Part shown: positions 1 through 8,159 of the stretch, piece after piece
How the letters are laid out: each line of letters begins with the position of its first letter
Position numbering within the stretch: position 1 is the stretch's first letter
Assembly: GCA_036383515.1 (NCBI GenBank)
Contig: DASVOE010000029.1
Coordinates: 22,140-86,139, forward strand
Origin: CADEDV01 sp036383515
GTDB lineage: Bacteria > Bacteroidota > Bacteroidia > Chitinophagales > Chitinophagaceae
Direction: 5' to 3'
Length of the DNA: 64,000 nt
Program-made: the position numbers and the translations under genes
Notes under the pieces: model-generated
What the model saw: only the letters and a program-made list of their open reading frames with translations
Told to the model about the DNA's origin: nothing
The model's database searches: none

Positions 1-976
1 TTATAAGGGTTCACCCATATTACGACAAGCAATGAGTGATTGGTACAAGCAGTGGTATAATGTGGAGCTGAATCCGGCTACAGAAATATTGCCTCTGATT
101 GGGAGTAAAGAAGGGATCATGCATATCTGTATGACATATCTCGATAAAGGAGATGAAGTGCTGGTTCCGAATCCCGGCTATCCAACTTACCGCAGTGCGG
201 TGAAATTGGCAGGTGGTAAATGTGTGGAATATGTCTTGAAAGAAAAAAATAATTACGAACCTGATTTTGAAAAGCTCGAGAAAAAGAATCTGAAGAAGGT
301 AAAACTGATGTTTGTGAACTATCCACAGATGCCCACAGGTCAGTTGCCCACCAAAGAGCTGTTTGAAAAACTGGTGGCCTTCGGAAGACAGCATAATATT
401 CTCATCATTCATGATAATCCTTATAGTTTTATCCTGAATGATAACCCGATGAGTTTATTAAGCATTGACGATGCCAAAGAATGTGTGATCGAGTTGAATT
501 CTTTAAGTAAATCACACAATATGGCCGGCTGGAGAATAGGAATGTTATGTGGGGCTAAAGAAAGAATTGAAGAGGTGTTGCGGTTTAAAAGCAATATGGA
601 CAGTGGTATGTTTCTGCCTGTGCAACTGGCGGCAGCCAAAGCGTTGTCATTAGGAAAAGATTGGCAGGAACAGGTGAATAAAGTGTATAGAGAAAGAAGG
701 GATAAAGTTTTTGAATTACTTCAGTTGTTGAACTGTAAGTTTTCAAAACAGCAGGCCGGTCTGTTTGTATGGGCAAAAATTCCATCTTCTTATAAAGATG
801 GTTACGCACTAAGTGATGAGGTTTTATACAACGCCAATGTATTTATAACACCGGGCAGCATATTTGGTGATGCAGGTGATAAGTATATAAGAGTGAGTTT
901 ATGTGCGTCTATCGAAAAGCTTGAAGAAGCGATAAAGAGGATTAAGGGTTCTCAAAACTCCTCCGGAGAAGTCTAG
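1..976 (+). CDS. PLP-dependent class I/II aminotransferase, 5' end cut by the window
   Basis: The reading frame is open from base 2 and passes through the ATG at 32 without a break, so the true start lies outside the window and about 318 codons remain. The visible part has fold-type I aminotransferase features: a PNPGYPTY segment, an NYPQMPTGQ segment, the IHDNPYSF region and the PLP-lysine motif SLSKSHNMAGWRIG. The sequence is closest in style to LL-diaminopimelate/aspartate-type aminotransferases. It stands directly before tyrA in the aromatic amino acid block, so transamination of prephenate, phenylpyruvate or hydroxyphenylpyruvate is the likely role. That substrate is inferred from context, not read from the protein. 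Confidence 0.88.
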   Translation, partial: YKGSPILRQAMSDWYKQWYNVELNPATEILPLIGSKEGIMHICMTYLDKGDEVLVPNPGYPTYRSAVKLAGGKCVEYVLKEKNNYEPDFEKLEKKNLKKVKLMFVNYPQMPTGQLPTKELFEKLVAFGRQHNILIIHDNPYSFILNDNPMSLLSIDDAKECVIELNSLSKSHNMAGWRIGMLCGAKERIEEVLRFKSNMDSGMFLPVQLAAAKALSLGKDWQEQVNKVYRERRDKVFELLQLLNCKFSKQQAGLFVWAKIPSSYKDGYALSDEVLYNANVFITPGSIFGDAGDKYIRVSLCASIEKLEEAIKRIKGSQNSSGEV

Positions 977-1023
977 AACCCGGCATCTGAAAATGTATTA
1001 AGAAATAGAAAACCGATATAAAG

Positions 1024-1956
1024 ATGATAACTGATAAAAATGAAACTGCGAAGGGCGGGGCCGGTGCGCCGATGGTCTCCCCTGATGGGGGAGGTCGGGA
1101 GGAGGCCGGAAAGAGAAAGTCTATTGCTATAATCGGAGTAGGGTTGATCGGCGGTTCACTCGCCATTCAGCTACACGAAAAGAAATTATCATCAAGATTA
1201 ATTGGTGTGGATGCGAATGCAGCACATGCAAGACAAGCAATAGAACTGGAACTGGTAGATGAAATAATGGAACTGGATGAAGCGATCGCAGCAGCCGATG
1301 TAATTGTATTGGCGGTACCTGTGAATACATTAGTGAGCCTGTTGCCAGCTATCATGAATAAAGTAGGTCAGCAGATCGTAGTTGACTTGGGTTCAACCAA
1401 AGCTCAATTGATCAATGCTATAAAAGATCATCCCAAAAGGGGGAGATATGTAGCCACGCATCCGATGTGGGGTACCGAATACAGCGGACCACAGGCGGCA
1501 GTGCGTGGCGCTTATGAAAACAAGGCCGTGATTATTTGTAATGCCAATGAAAGTGATGCTGATGCGATAGAATGGGTAAAAGGAATGTATAAAAAGATCG
1601 GGATGCATATCCTGGAAATGGAAGCCAATGCACACGACCTGCATGCGGCGTATGTCAGTCATATCTCACACATTACTTCTTTTGCGTTGGCCAATACCGT
1701 GTTGGAAAAAGAAAAAGAAGAGAACGCCATTTTTGAACTGGCATCAGCGGGTTTTGAAAGCACCGTGCGGTTGGCAAAAAGTAATCCTGCGATGTGGGTA
1801 CCCATCTTTATGCAAAACCGGGTTAATGTGCTGGATGTATTGAAGGAACATATCGCACAGCTGACCAGGTTTAAAGAGAGTATTGAGAAAGAGGATAATG
1901 AATATTTGATGAAGTTGATTGAAAATGCGAATAAGATAAGGAGGATAATAAAGTAG
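1024..1956 (+). CDS. tyrA: Prephenate dehydrogenase (TyrA) with a repeat-derived N-terminal extension
   Basis: Converts prephenate to 4-hydroxyphenylpyruvate with NAD(P)+ in tyrosine synthesis. The dinucleotide-binding motif IAIIGVGLIGGSLA starts near residue 36, followed by a THPMWGTEYSGP substrate-region motif and the helical dimerisation domain with HAAYVSHISHI. Most family members begin a few residues before the Rossmann motif; this one carries about 33 extra residues rich in Gly, Pro and charge. The DNA for them (about 1050-1108) holds a CTCCCC/GGGGAG hairpin of the kind found in nearby intergenic repeats. An in-frame ATG at 1072 lies inside the repeat and could be the used start, but no start exists downstream of it near the domain. 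Confidence 0.93.
   Translation: MITDKNETAKGGAGAPMVSPDGGGREEAGKRKSIAIIGVGLIGGSLAIQLHEKKLSSRLIGVDANAAHARQAIELELVDEIMELDEAIAAADVIVLAVPVNTLVSLLPAIMNKVGQQIVVDLGSTKAQLINAIKDHPKRGRYVATHPMWGTEYSGPQAAVRGAYENKAVIICNANESDADAIEWVKGMYKKIGMHILEMEANAHDLHAAYVSHISHITSFALANTVLEKEKEENAIFELASAGFESTVRLAKSNPAMWVPIFMQNRVNVLDVLKEHIAQLTRFKESIEKEDNEYLMKLIENANKIRRIIK
1077..1093. repeat. Palindromic repeat copy inside tyrA
   Basis: CTCCCC (1077-1082) and GGGGAG (1088-1093) form a 6-bp stem with a 5-nt loop, embedded in a GC-rich stretch coding for the extra N-terminus of TyrA. It matches the style of the pyrimidine/purine hairpins at 1973, 2113, 5253, 41342 and 42577. Confidence 0.6.
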
Positions 1957-2318
1957 GGAGCCTCATCCCGACCTTCTCTAAAGGAGAAGACCATCAAAGC
2001 ACAGCCCTTACTTTTCGAAGAAGTTAAATAGTAGTAGGGTCTTCGAAAATGATGAACAGAGATATGTAGTTGATGTGGTAGTTATAAAGATGGGTAGAGA
2101 TAAGCCGCACCGCCTCCTCTCTTTTGGAGAGGAGGAAGGGAGGCGAGGCCGGAATGCGAAATAAGATCAAGGGATAATAAAATAATTGTGAATAATGAAT
2201 TAACTGCTCACGATAGCTGAATAGAATTACCGAACCCTGAAAAGTGCGACGCAACATAAGATGATAAGAATTACCGGAGCTGACAACATAATTAATAACT
2301 TTACAAATCAACTATAAT
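1957..2318. repeat. 362-bp gene-free gap with three hairpin-forming inverted repeats
   Basis: No convincing gene is present between tyrA and the DAHP synthase gene. Three inverted repeats are visible: CTTCTC/GAGAAG at 1973-1989, TTTTCGAAG/CTTCGAAAA at 2012-2049, and CCTCCTCTC/GAGAGGAGG at 2113-2135. The first and third belong to the CT-rich palindromic family found across the window. None is followed by a convincing T-run, so they read as repeats rather than as clear terminators. Confidence 0.6.
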
Positions 2319-3407
2319 ATGCAAACGATCGAAGAAACAACAACTAGCAAAACACAACAGGCCTGGAATAAGCGTCCGCTGATCATCAGCGGGCCCTGCA
2401 GCGCTGAAACTGAAGAGCAGGTAATTGCAACCGCACAACGCCTGGCCGCTACCGGCAAAGTGGATATGTTGCGTGCCGGTATCTGGAAACCCCGTACCAA
2501 ACCGGGCATGTTTGAAGGTATTGGTGCGAAAGGATTGCCTTGGTTACAGCAGGCAAAAAAATTAACCGGCTTACCTACAACCGTGGAAGTAGCAACCGGT
2601 AAACAGGTAGAAGATGCATTGAATTTTGAAGTAGATGTATTATGGATCGGCGCCCGGACAACAGTGAATCCGTTTAGTGTCCAGGAAATCGCTGATGCAT
2701 TGAGAGGCGTGAATGTGCCGGTGATGATTAAAAATCCTATCAATCCCGACCTGGAATTGTGGGCAGGGGCCGTGGAGAGAATAGCCAGGGCTGGCATAAA
2801 ACAAATTGGTTTGATACACCGTGGTTTTAGTTCGTATGGCAACAGCGAATATCGCAACGCACCGATGTGGCACCTCGCTATTGAAATGAAATTGAAGCAT
2901 CCCGATATGCCAATTATCAACGATCCCTCACATATCTGTGGCCGCCGCGATATTTTACTGGATGTAATGCAGCGGGCTATAGATCTTGACTATGATGGAC
3001 TGATGATCGAAAGTCATATAGATCCGGACAATGCATGGAGCGATGCTAAACAGCAGGTAACGCCGGAACAGTTAAAAGAAATGCTGGATACGATCATCTG
3101 GAGAAAAGAAGATGTGAATTCGGAAGAATATCATGCAGCATTGGAAGCCCTGCGTCAAAAAATAAATCATTTGGATGATGAATTGATGCAGATACTGAGC
3201 CAGCGAATGAAGATCGCAGAAAAAATAGGCCGGTATAAAAAAGAAAACAATATCACCATCCTGCAGACCAACCGCTGGAACGAGATCATTGAAAGAGCCA
3301 GTGCAAAAGGAGAGAAGATCGGGCTTAGCAAAGAATTTATTACAAAGTATTTTGATGCGGTACACATGGAAAGTATCAATCATCAGAAGAAGGTGCTGGA
3401 TAGTTAA
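2319..3407 (+). CDS. Bifunctional DAHP synthase (type I beta) / chorismate mutase (AroQ)
   Basis: The N-terminal 250 or so residues are a KDO8P/DAHP-synthase TIM barrel of the I-beta class: ISGPCSAET near residue 24, RAGIWKPRTKPG, WIGARTTVNPF, and DPSHICGRRD. The C-terminal about 90 residues are an AroQ chorismate mutase: LRQKINHLDDELMQILSQRM, then KIGRYKKENN. This DAHPS-CM order is characteristic of Bacteroidota. The two activities open the shikimate pathway and commit chorismate to Phe/Tyr, and the mutase domain often serves as the prephenate-sensing allosteric module in this architecture. The start at 2319 gives a normal family length of 362 residues. Confidence 0.95.
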   Translation: MQTIEETTTSKTQQAWNKRPLIISGPCSAETEEQVIATAQRLAATGKVDMLRAGIWKPRTKPGMFEGIGAKGLPWLQQAKKLTGLPTTVEVATGKQVEDALNFEVDVLWIGARTTVNPFSVQEIADALRGVNVPVMIKNPINPDLELWAGAVERIARAGIKQIGLIHRGFSSYGNSEYRNAPMWHLAIEMKLKHPDMPIINDPSHICGRRDILLDVMQRAIDLDYDGLMIESHIDPDNAWSDAKQQVTPEQLKEMLDTIIWRKEDVNSEEYHAALEALRQKINHLDDELMQILSQRMKIAEKIGRYKKENNITILQTNRWNEIIERASAKGEKIGLSKEFITKYFDAVHMESINHQKKVLDS

Positions 3408-3445
3408 GGTGGTCAATGGTCAATGGTGAATAGTGAGAGGTGCTT

Positions 3446-3543
3446 CCCCGCCAGGGCGGGGCGGATTAAGGGGAATAAATTTCTTTAGTGAGTTGGGGTG
3501 GGTTATTAACCCGGCTGCATTGCTACTATCATCGTCCCTTGCG
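3446..3543. repeat. Composite intergenic repeat upstream of aroB
   Basis: Three elements sit in order: a hairpin CCCCGCC/GGCGGGG (3446-3461, 2-nt loop), GGGGTGGGTT (3495-3504), and CATCGTCCCTTGCG (3530-3543). The same elements recur near 41342-41400 and 42488-42593, there in other orders or orientations. This suggests a dispersed modular repeat, not a regulator specific to aroB. Confidence 0.6.
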
Positions 3544-3619
3544 TCGCACACTTGTACTTAGTAATTCTATTGAGCAATTTTAAATTCGTTGCGCCGTTGC
3601 GGTGCTGCGAGAAATATAT

Positions 3620-4639
3620 ATGACTAAACGAGCGTATAAATTTTCCAATTCATCAGTTGATTATTATTTCGATGCTGGTATTCCCTTATTAAAAAAGATA
3701 GTTGATCCAAAGAATGCCGTCATCATTACAGATGAGAACATCTATGGTCACCATCAGCACCGGTTCAGGGGGTGGAACACGATCATCTTAAAACCCGGCG
3801 AAGAATTTAAAGTACAGGCAACTGTTGATGCAGTGATTGAGCAATTGATAGAAATGGAAGCCGATCGCAAAACAACATTGATCGGAGTGGGTGGGGGCGT
3901 GATCACTGACATTACAGGCTATGCCGCATCAGTGTATATGCGGGGGATTGCCTTTGGTTTTGTTCCTACTTCTTTATTAGCGTTAGTCGATGCATCGATC
4001 GGCGGCAAGAATGGAATAGATGTGGGCTTTTATAAAAATATGGTAGGAGTAATCCGGCAGCCAACATTTCTCCTGCATGATATGAGCTTTCTGAATACAC
4101 TTCCGCAAACCGAATGGGAAAATGGTTTTGCTGAGATCATTAAGCATGCCTGTATCAAAGATGCGGCGATGTTCCGTGCATTGGATGCAAACAGTTTTAC
4201 AGTATATCAAAACCGGAAGAAATCAATCAGTGAACTGGTAATGCGGAATGCCCTTATCAAAACCAAAGTGGTGCAGCAGGATGAATTTGAAAAAGGAGAG
4301 AGGCGGTTATTGAATTTTGGTCATACGCTAGGTCACGCACTGGAGAATCAATATGAGCTATCACATGGCCAGGCCATAGCTGTCGGCATGACCTATGCCT
4401 GTCATATCTCCGAACAACTTACCGGCTTCAGGCAAACTGATAAAGTAGTAAAGTTGCTGGAACAATATGGGCTGCCTACTTACGCCTCTTTTGATAAAGC
4501 CAAAGCAATGGAAGTGCTGAAGATGGATAAGAAAAGAGAAAGAAAAGAGATGAATTATATTTTACTGGAAAAAATAGGAAGGGGGCTGGTGAAGAGTATC
4601 CCGATGAAAGAGTTGGAAAAAATAATTAATAACCTTTAA
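3620..4639 (+). CDS. aroB: 3-dehydroquinate synthase
   Basis: Closes the carbocycle of the shikimate pathway, turning DAHP into 3-dehydroquinate with NAD+ and a divalent metal. Family motifs are clear: GVGGGVITDITGYAASVYMRG, FVPTSLLALVDASIGGKNG, ENGFAEIIKHACI and the metal-site LLNFGHTLGHALE. I place the start at the ATG at 3620 (339 residues). The frame also has a GTG at 3602, but the six added residues are not typical, and the bases just before it look like the end of the upstream repeat. It lies between the DAHP synthase gene and aroA on the same strand. Confidence 0.94.
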   Translation: MTKRAYKFSNSSVDYYFDAGIPLLKKIVDPKNAVIITDENIYGHHQHRFRGWNTIILKPGEEFKVQATVDAVIEQLIEMEADRKTTLIGVGGGVITDITGYAASVYMRGIAFGFVPTSLLALVDASIGGKNGIDVGFYKNMVGVIRQPTFLLHDMSFLNTLPQTEWENGFAEIIKHACIKDAAMFRALDANSFTVYQNRKKSISELVMRNALIKTKVVQQDEFEKGERRLLNFGHTLGHALENQYELSHGQAIAVGMTYACHISEQLTGFRQTDKVVKLLEQYGLPTYASFDKAKAMEVLKMDKKRERKEMNYILLEKIGRGLVKSIPMKELEKIINNL

Positions 4640-4719
4640 TAGAACACGGATAACGCTGACCAGGCAGATAGTTACTGATCTGTTTTTGGCAGTGCGATCC
4701 GTGTCATCAGTATTCTATT
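4638..4719. repeat. Imperfect inverted repeat filling the aroB-aroA gap
   Basis: The gap is nearly one palindrome: AATAGAA (4638-4644) pairs with TTCTATT (4713-4719), ACACGGAT (4644-4651) with ATCCGTGT (4697-4704), and CAGAT (4665-4669) with ATCTG (4678-4682). The outer arm overlaps the aroB stop codon and ends one base before the aroA ATG, so an RNA structure would cover the aroA start. Confidence 0.65.
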
Positions 4720-4720
4720 C

Positions 4721-6061
4721 ATGAAAGCAACAATACGACCATCACAATTAAAAGGAACTATCCGGGCAGCGGCTTCTAAAAGTTCGATGCAACGGGCCTG
4801 TGCAGCGGCATTGGTAGCGAAAGGTAAGAGCATTATTCATAATCCGGGTCATAGCAATGACGATATAGCTGCGATAGGAATTGTTAAGGCGTTGGGTGCA
4901 GAAGCAGAAGTAAATGGAGAAGAATTGATCATTAATAGTTCGGGTGTTAATCCTGTTTCCAATGAGATCAACTGCGGTGAATCAGGTTTAAGTATACGAA
5001 TGTTTACACCATTAGTGGCATTAAGTGATAAAGAGATCACCATTAATGGTTCCGGTAGTTTGGCAACAAGACCGATGGATTTTTTTGATGAGATATTACC
5101 GAAGCTTGGTGTAAAAGTTAAAAGTCAAAATGGAAAATTGCCGTTGACCGTACAAGGGCCATTGATACCAGCGAATATTGAAGTGGATGGATCTTTGAGT
5201 TCGCAATTTTTGACCGGGTTGCTGATGGCGTATGCAGCGGCCCCACCTAAGTCCTCCCAGAAGGGAGGGGCTTCCGAAGACGCTGCTATTTCAAGTGTTT
5301 CAATAAAGGTTCGCAACTTAAAAAGTAAACCTTATATCGATCTCACTTTAGATGTGATGAAAAAATTTGGATTAAGAGTTCCTGAGAATCGAAACTATGA
5401 AGAGTTTATCTTTAATAGCGAACCGACTCACGACTTACGACTCACAACTCACGACTACACTGTAGAAGGTGACTGGAGCGGCGGTGCGTTTCTGCTTGTT
5501 GCAGGAGCCATTGCAGGCCCGATAATAGTAAATGGTTTGGATCTCACTTCTACCCAGGCCGACAAGGCGATTGTTGATGCATTAATGGATGCCAATGCCG
5601 GTATTGCCATCGAAGCAAAAGGAATAAGAATACATCAATCCGCTATGACGGGTTTTTATTTTGATGCTACCGATTGCCCTGATCTGTTTCCTCCACTGGT
5701 AGCGCTGGCGGCTTATTGCAAGGGAAAGACAACGATCAAGGGAGTGAGTCGCTTAACACATAAAGAAAGTAACCGTGCAATAACCCTGCAGGACGAGTTT
5801 GATAAGATGGGAGTAACCATTGATCTCGAGGATGATGAGATGATCATTTATGGTACGGGTAAAGTGAAAGGTGCTGATGTTCATTCTCATCATGATCATC
5901 GGATTGCTATGGCTTGTGCAGTAGCTGCTTTAAGGGCCGATAGTGAAATGGTAATTGAAGAAGCCCAGGCTGTCAATAAATCGTATCCTGATTTTTATGA
6001 AGATTTGCAAAAGCTGGGAGCTGATGTATCTTTAAACAATAAGTTCAAACTGCATGAATAG
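4721..6061 (+). CDS. aroA: 3-phosphoshikimate 1-carboxyvinyltransferase (EPSP synthase) with two repeat-derived inserts
   Basis: Transfers enolpyruvyl from PEP to shikimate-3-phosphate. Family landmarks include AAASKSSMQRACAAALVAKG, a CGESGLSIRMFTPL segment, GSGSLATRPM, SLSSQFLTGLLMAYA, SKPYIDLTL, DCPDLFPPLVALAAYCKG and HHDHRIAMACA. At 446 residues it is about 20 longer than the E. coli enzyme. Two stretches look foreign: residues about 175-188 are encoded by a CCTCCC/GGGAGG hairpin repeat, and residues about 235-246 by a tandem heptanucleotide array. Both fall in loops between conserved blocks and keep the frame, so the enzyme is probably functional. The 3' end overlaps aroC by 8 bp. Confidence 0.94.
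   Translation: MKATIRPSQLKGTIRAAASKSSMQRACAAALVAKGKSIIHNPGHSNDDIAAIGIVKALGAEAEVNGEELIINSSGVNPVSNEINCGESGLSIRMFTPLVALSDKEITINGSGSLATRPMDFFDEILPKLGVKVKSQNGKLPLTVQGPLIPANIEVDGSLSSQFLTGLLMAYAAAPPKSSQKGGASEDAAISSVSIKVRNLKSKPYIDLTLDVMKKFGLRVPENRNYEEFIFNSEPTHDLRLTTHDYTVEGDWSGGAFLLVAGAIAGPIIVNGLDLTSTQADKAIVDALMDANAGIAIEAKGIRIHQSAMTGFYFDATDCPDLFPPLVALAAYCKGKTTIKGVSRLTHKESNRAITLQDEFDKMGVTIDLEDDEMIIYGTGKVKGADVHSHHDHRIAMACAVAALRADSEMVIEEAQAVNKSYPDFYEDLQKLGADVSLNNKFKLHE
5253..5268. repeat. Palindromic repeat copy inside aroA
   Basis: CCTCCC (5253-5258), loop AGAA, GGGAGG (5263-5268). It is read in frame as part of a Pro/Lys/Ser/Gly-rich insert just after the conserved LLMAYA segment, where homologous enzymes have a short loop. 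Confidence 0.65.
5426..5456. repeat. Tandem heptanucleotide array in aroA
   Basis: Four consecutive 7-mers ACTCACG, ACTTACG, ACTCACA and ACTCACG, followed by a partial ACT. The array encodes a THDLRLTTHDY-like segment just before the conserved VEGDWSGGA block. Gain or loss of one unit would shift the reading frame; three units would not. Confidence 0.75.
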
Positions 6062-7049
6062 TTTTGGCCGCATATTCCGTGTTTCCATTTTTGGTGAATC
6101 GCATGGCGAATCAGTGGGTATTCTTATTGATGGCTGTCCTGCCGGCTTAGCATTAACTGAAAATGATCTGTTACCCGACCTGGAAAGAAGAAAAGGCGGC
6201 AAACAAAAAGGAACTACACCACGACAGGAAGCGGATTATCCTTTTTTCAAAAGCGGCCTGTTTAATGGTAAAACAACCGGTGCACCCATCGCTATCCTGT
6301 TTGAAAACAATAATACAAGAAGCGCTGACTACGATAAACAAAGAAGCATCCCCCGACCGGGTCATGCTGATTGGGTAGCACACCAGAAGTATGGCGGCCA
6401 TGAAGATTATCGGGGTGGCGGACATTTCAGCGCAAGATTGACAACAGGATTAGTAGCAGCAGGCGCTATTGCGAAGAAGTTGATGAGTAATGTTACAATA
6501 AAAGCTGAAGTCATTGAAATAGCTGGCGAACCTGATCTTGAAAAAGGATTACAAAGAGCAATTGATGCGAAGGACTCCGTGGGTGGAATAGTTGAATGCC
6601 GGGTAAATGGGTTACCAGTTGGTTTGGGTGAACCTTTTTTTGATTCAGTGGAATCGCAATTGGCACATATCGCTTTTGCTATTCCTGCTGTGAAGGGTGT
6701 TGAATTCGGAAGCGGGTTTGCTGCTGCGAAAATGTTTGGTTCGCAGCATAACGATGCGATTGAGAATATGGAAGGTAAAACAAGAACCAATCATGCCGGT
6801 GGAATTGTAGGTGGCATCAGCAATGGCAATGAACTGGTATTTCGTATTGCGATCAAACCAACAGCTTCTACGCCTAAAGAACAAAACAGTTTAAACTGGG
6901 ATACCGGTAAGATGGAAGATTTTTCGGTAAAAGGTCGTCATGATCTTTGCGTGGCGTTAAGAGCACCGGTTATTTTAGAAGCAGCAACGGCTGTAGCGCT
7001 ACTTGATTTATTTTTATTCGAACAACATAGCAAACGGGTGGTTTCCTGA
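6054..7049 (+). CDS. aroC: Chorismate synthase
   Basis: Last enzyme of the shikimate pathway: anti-1,4-elimination of phosphate from EPSP using reduced FMN. Signatures are GRIFRVSIFGESHGESVG at the N-terminus, the RPGHADWVAHQKYGG region, RGGGHFSARLTTGLVAAGA, then NHAGGIVGGISNG and the C-terminal RAPVILEAATAVALL. Its 331 residues are on the short side for the family but all conserved blocks are present. The ATG overlaps the end of aroA by 8 bp, so the two are probably translationally coupled. Confidence 0.95.
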   Translation: MNSFGRIFRVSIFGESHGESVGILIDGCPAGLALTENDLLPDLERRKGGKQKGTTPRQEADYPFFKSGLFNGKTTGAPIAILFENNNTRSADYDKQRSIPRPGHADWVAHQKYGGHEDYRGGGHFSARLTTGLVAAGAIAKKLMSNVTIKAEVIEIAGEPDLEKGLQRAIDAKDSVGGIVECRVNGLPVGLGEPFFDSVESQLAHIAFAIPAVKGVEFGSGFAAAKMFGSQHNDAIENMEGKTRTNHAGGIVGGISNGNELVFRIAIKPTASTPKEQNSLNWDTGKMEDFSVKGRHDLCVALRAPVILEAATAVALLDLFLFEQHSKRVVS

Positions 7050-7069
7050 CCCTGTAGAATTTAACGATT

Positions 7070-7369
7070 ATGCCAATTATTTACCATGTTACTACAGCTG
7101 CTGAATGGAATGCAGCTAAAGCAAAAGGTTTTTATGAAGCGCCTTCCTTACAGTCGGAAGGATTTATTCATTGCTCGCAGGATCACCAGGTAGCCGGTGT
7201 GCTCGAAAGATATTTTGCCGGGCAAACCGGGTTAATAAAATTGGTGATTGATACAGATAAATTGACCAGCAAATATGTGTTTGATTGGTCGCCTTCTACG
7301 GCTGATACGTTTCCGCATATATATGGTCCCATCAATACAGGTGCTGTAATAGAAGTGATTGCGCTATAA
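7070..7369 (+). CDS. DUF952 family protein
   Basis: A 99-residue cytoplasmic protein with the DUF952 pattern: IYHVTTAAEWNAAK at the start, then SEGFIHCSQDHQ in the middle and FPHIYGPIN near the end. The biochemical role of the family is not known to me. It starts 20 bp after aroC on the same strand, so it may be co-transcribed, and its 3' end overlaps the converging VanX-like gene by 6 bp. Confidence 0.85.
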   Translation: MPIIYHVTTAAEWNAAKAKGFYEAPSLQSEGFIHCSQDHQVAGVLERYFAGQTGLIKLVIDTDKLTSKYVFDWSPSTADTFPHIYGPINTGAVIEVIAL

Positions 7370-8092
7370 ATTTTTATTCATTTTTTTAAAATCAATGTCC
7401 AGTATCTCATACTTTGTTGATTCAGGCAAATAGAAATGCCACCACTCTGTTTCTAAAACGGTGAAACCATATTTCTCCATTGCAGACTTCAGCAGTGAGC
7501 GATTTTGTAAAACTTCTTCCGGAAGATGAGTAAACGTTGAATGAGCTGTATCGGTGAAATTATCAAAACCGGTTCCCATATCCAACTCAACTCCTGTTTT
7601 TAAATAGATGATAGTAAGATCAACAGCAATGCCACGGTTATGTCCGCTGCCCTTAGATGGATTAGCTACATATCGTTCATCATGTACCAGTTCCCAAAAC
7701 TTTGCCGTCACCGACCAGGGCCTGTAGGCATCAAATATTTTTAATCCCAATCCTTTTGTACTGAGTTCCTGTTGCACCTGTTGTAATGCTTTTGCTGCGG
7801 GTGATCTCAAAAAAGTAACAGAAGTGCCGGCAGGGTACATCCTTCTTTTCATAAAATTGTTAGTCGTTGCATAGCGCAGATCATAAACAATACCTGGTAT
7901 CAACGATTTTAATTCTACCATTTTTTTGGCAGGGTCATGCAACACTTGCTGCCTATATTGCTTCCATTGATCAGTTAAGGCGGGTTTTGTATAGCTGGTA
8001 TCCCGGGCTATAATTTTACCCACAGGCATTGTTGAAAAAATAAGGATCATCAATAATCCATTGCAAAAGGGATTTCTTAATTTGTAATACAT
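7364..8092 (-). CDS. D-alanyl-D-alanine dipeptidase, VanX/DdpX-like, exported
   Basis: A 242-residue protein of the M15D zinc dipeptidase family. The zinc-site motif SGHNRGIAVD places His151 and Asp158 as ligands, and the ETEWWHF segment supplies the catalytic Glu216 and third ligand His219. DLRYATTNNF and FDAYRPW are further family landmarks. A hydrophobic N-terminal segment (residues 9-28) suggests export. The likely role is cleavage of D-Ala-D-Ala or related dipeptides released from peptidoglycan, that is, turnover; no van-type resistance genes lie nearby. It diverges from the L,D-transpeptidase gene with a 67-bp shared upstream region. Confidence 0.9.
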   Translation of the reverse strand: MYYKLRNPFCNGLLMILIFSTMPVGKIIARDTSYTKPALTDQWKQYRQQVLHDPAKKMVELKSLIPGIVYDLRYATTNNFMKRRMYPAGTSVTFLRSPAAKALQQVQQELSTKGLGLKIFDAYRPWSVTAKFWELVHDERYVANPSKGSGHNRGIAVDLTIIYLKTGVELDMGTGFDNFTDTAHSTFTHLPEEVLQNRSLLKSAMEKYGFTVLETEWWHFYLPESTKYEILDIDFKKMNKNL

Positions 8093-8159
8093 AGCCTTTT
8101 AGTAGTAAGCAGGTAAATTAGCATAAAAAGATTATAATTGTCTTCTGCCATCATCATCC

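Noticed and set aside
2024..2311. 95-codon minus-strand frame in the tyrA-DAHP synthase gap
   Set aside because: Low-complexity, overlaps the palindromic repeats, no domain or sensible start context.
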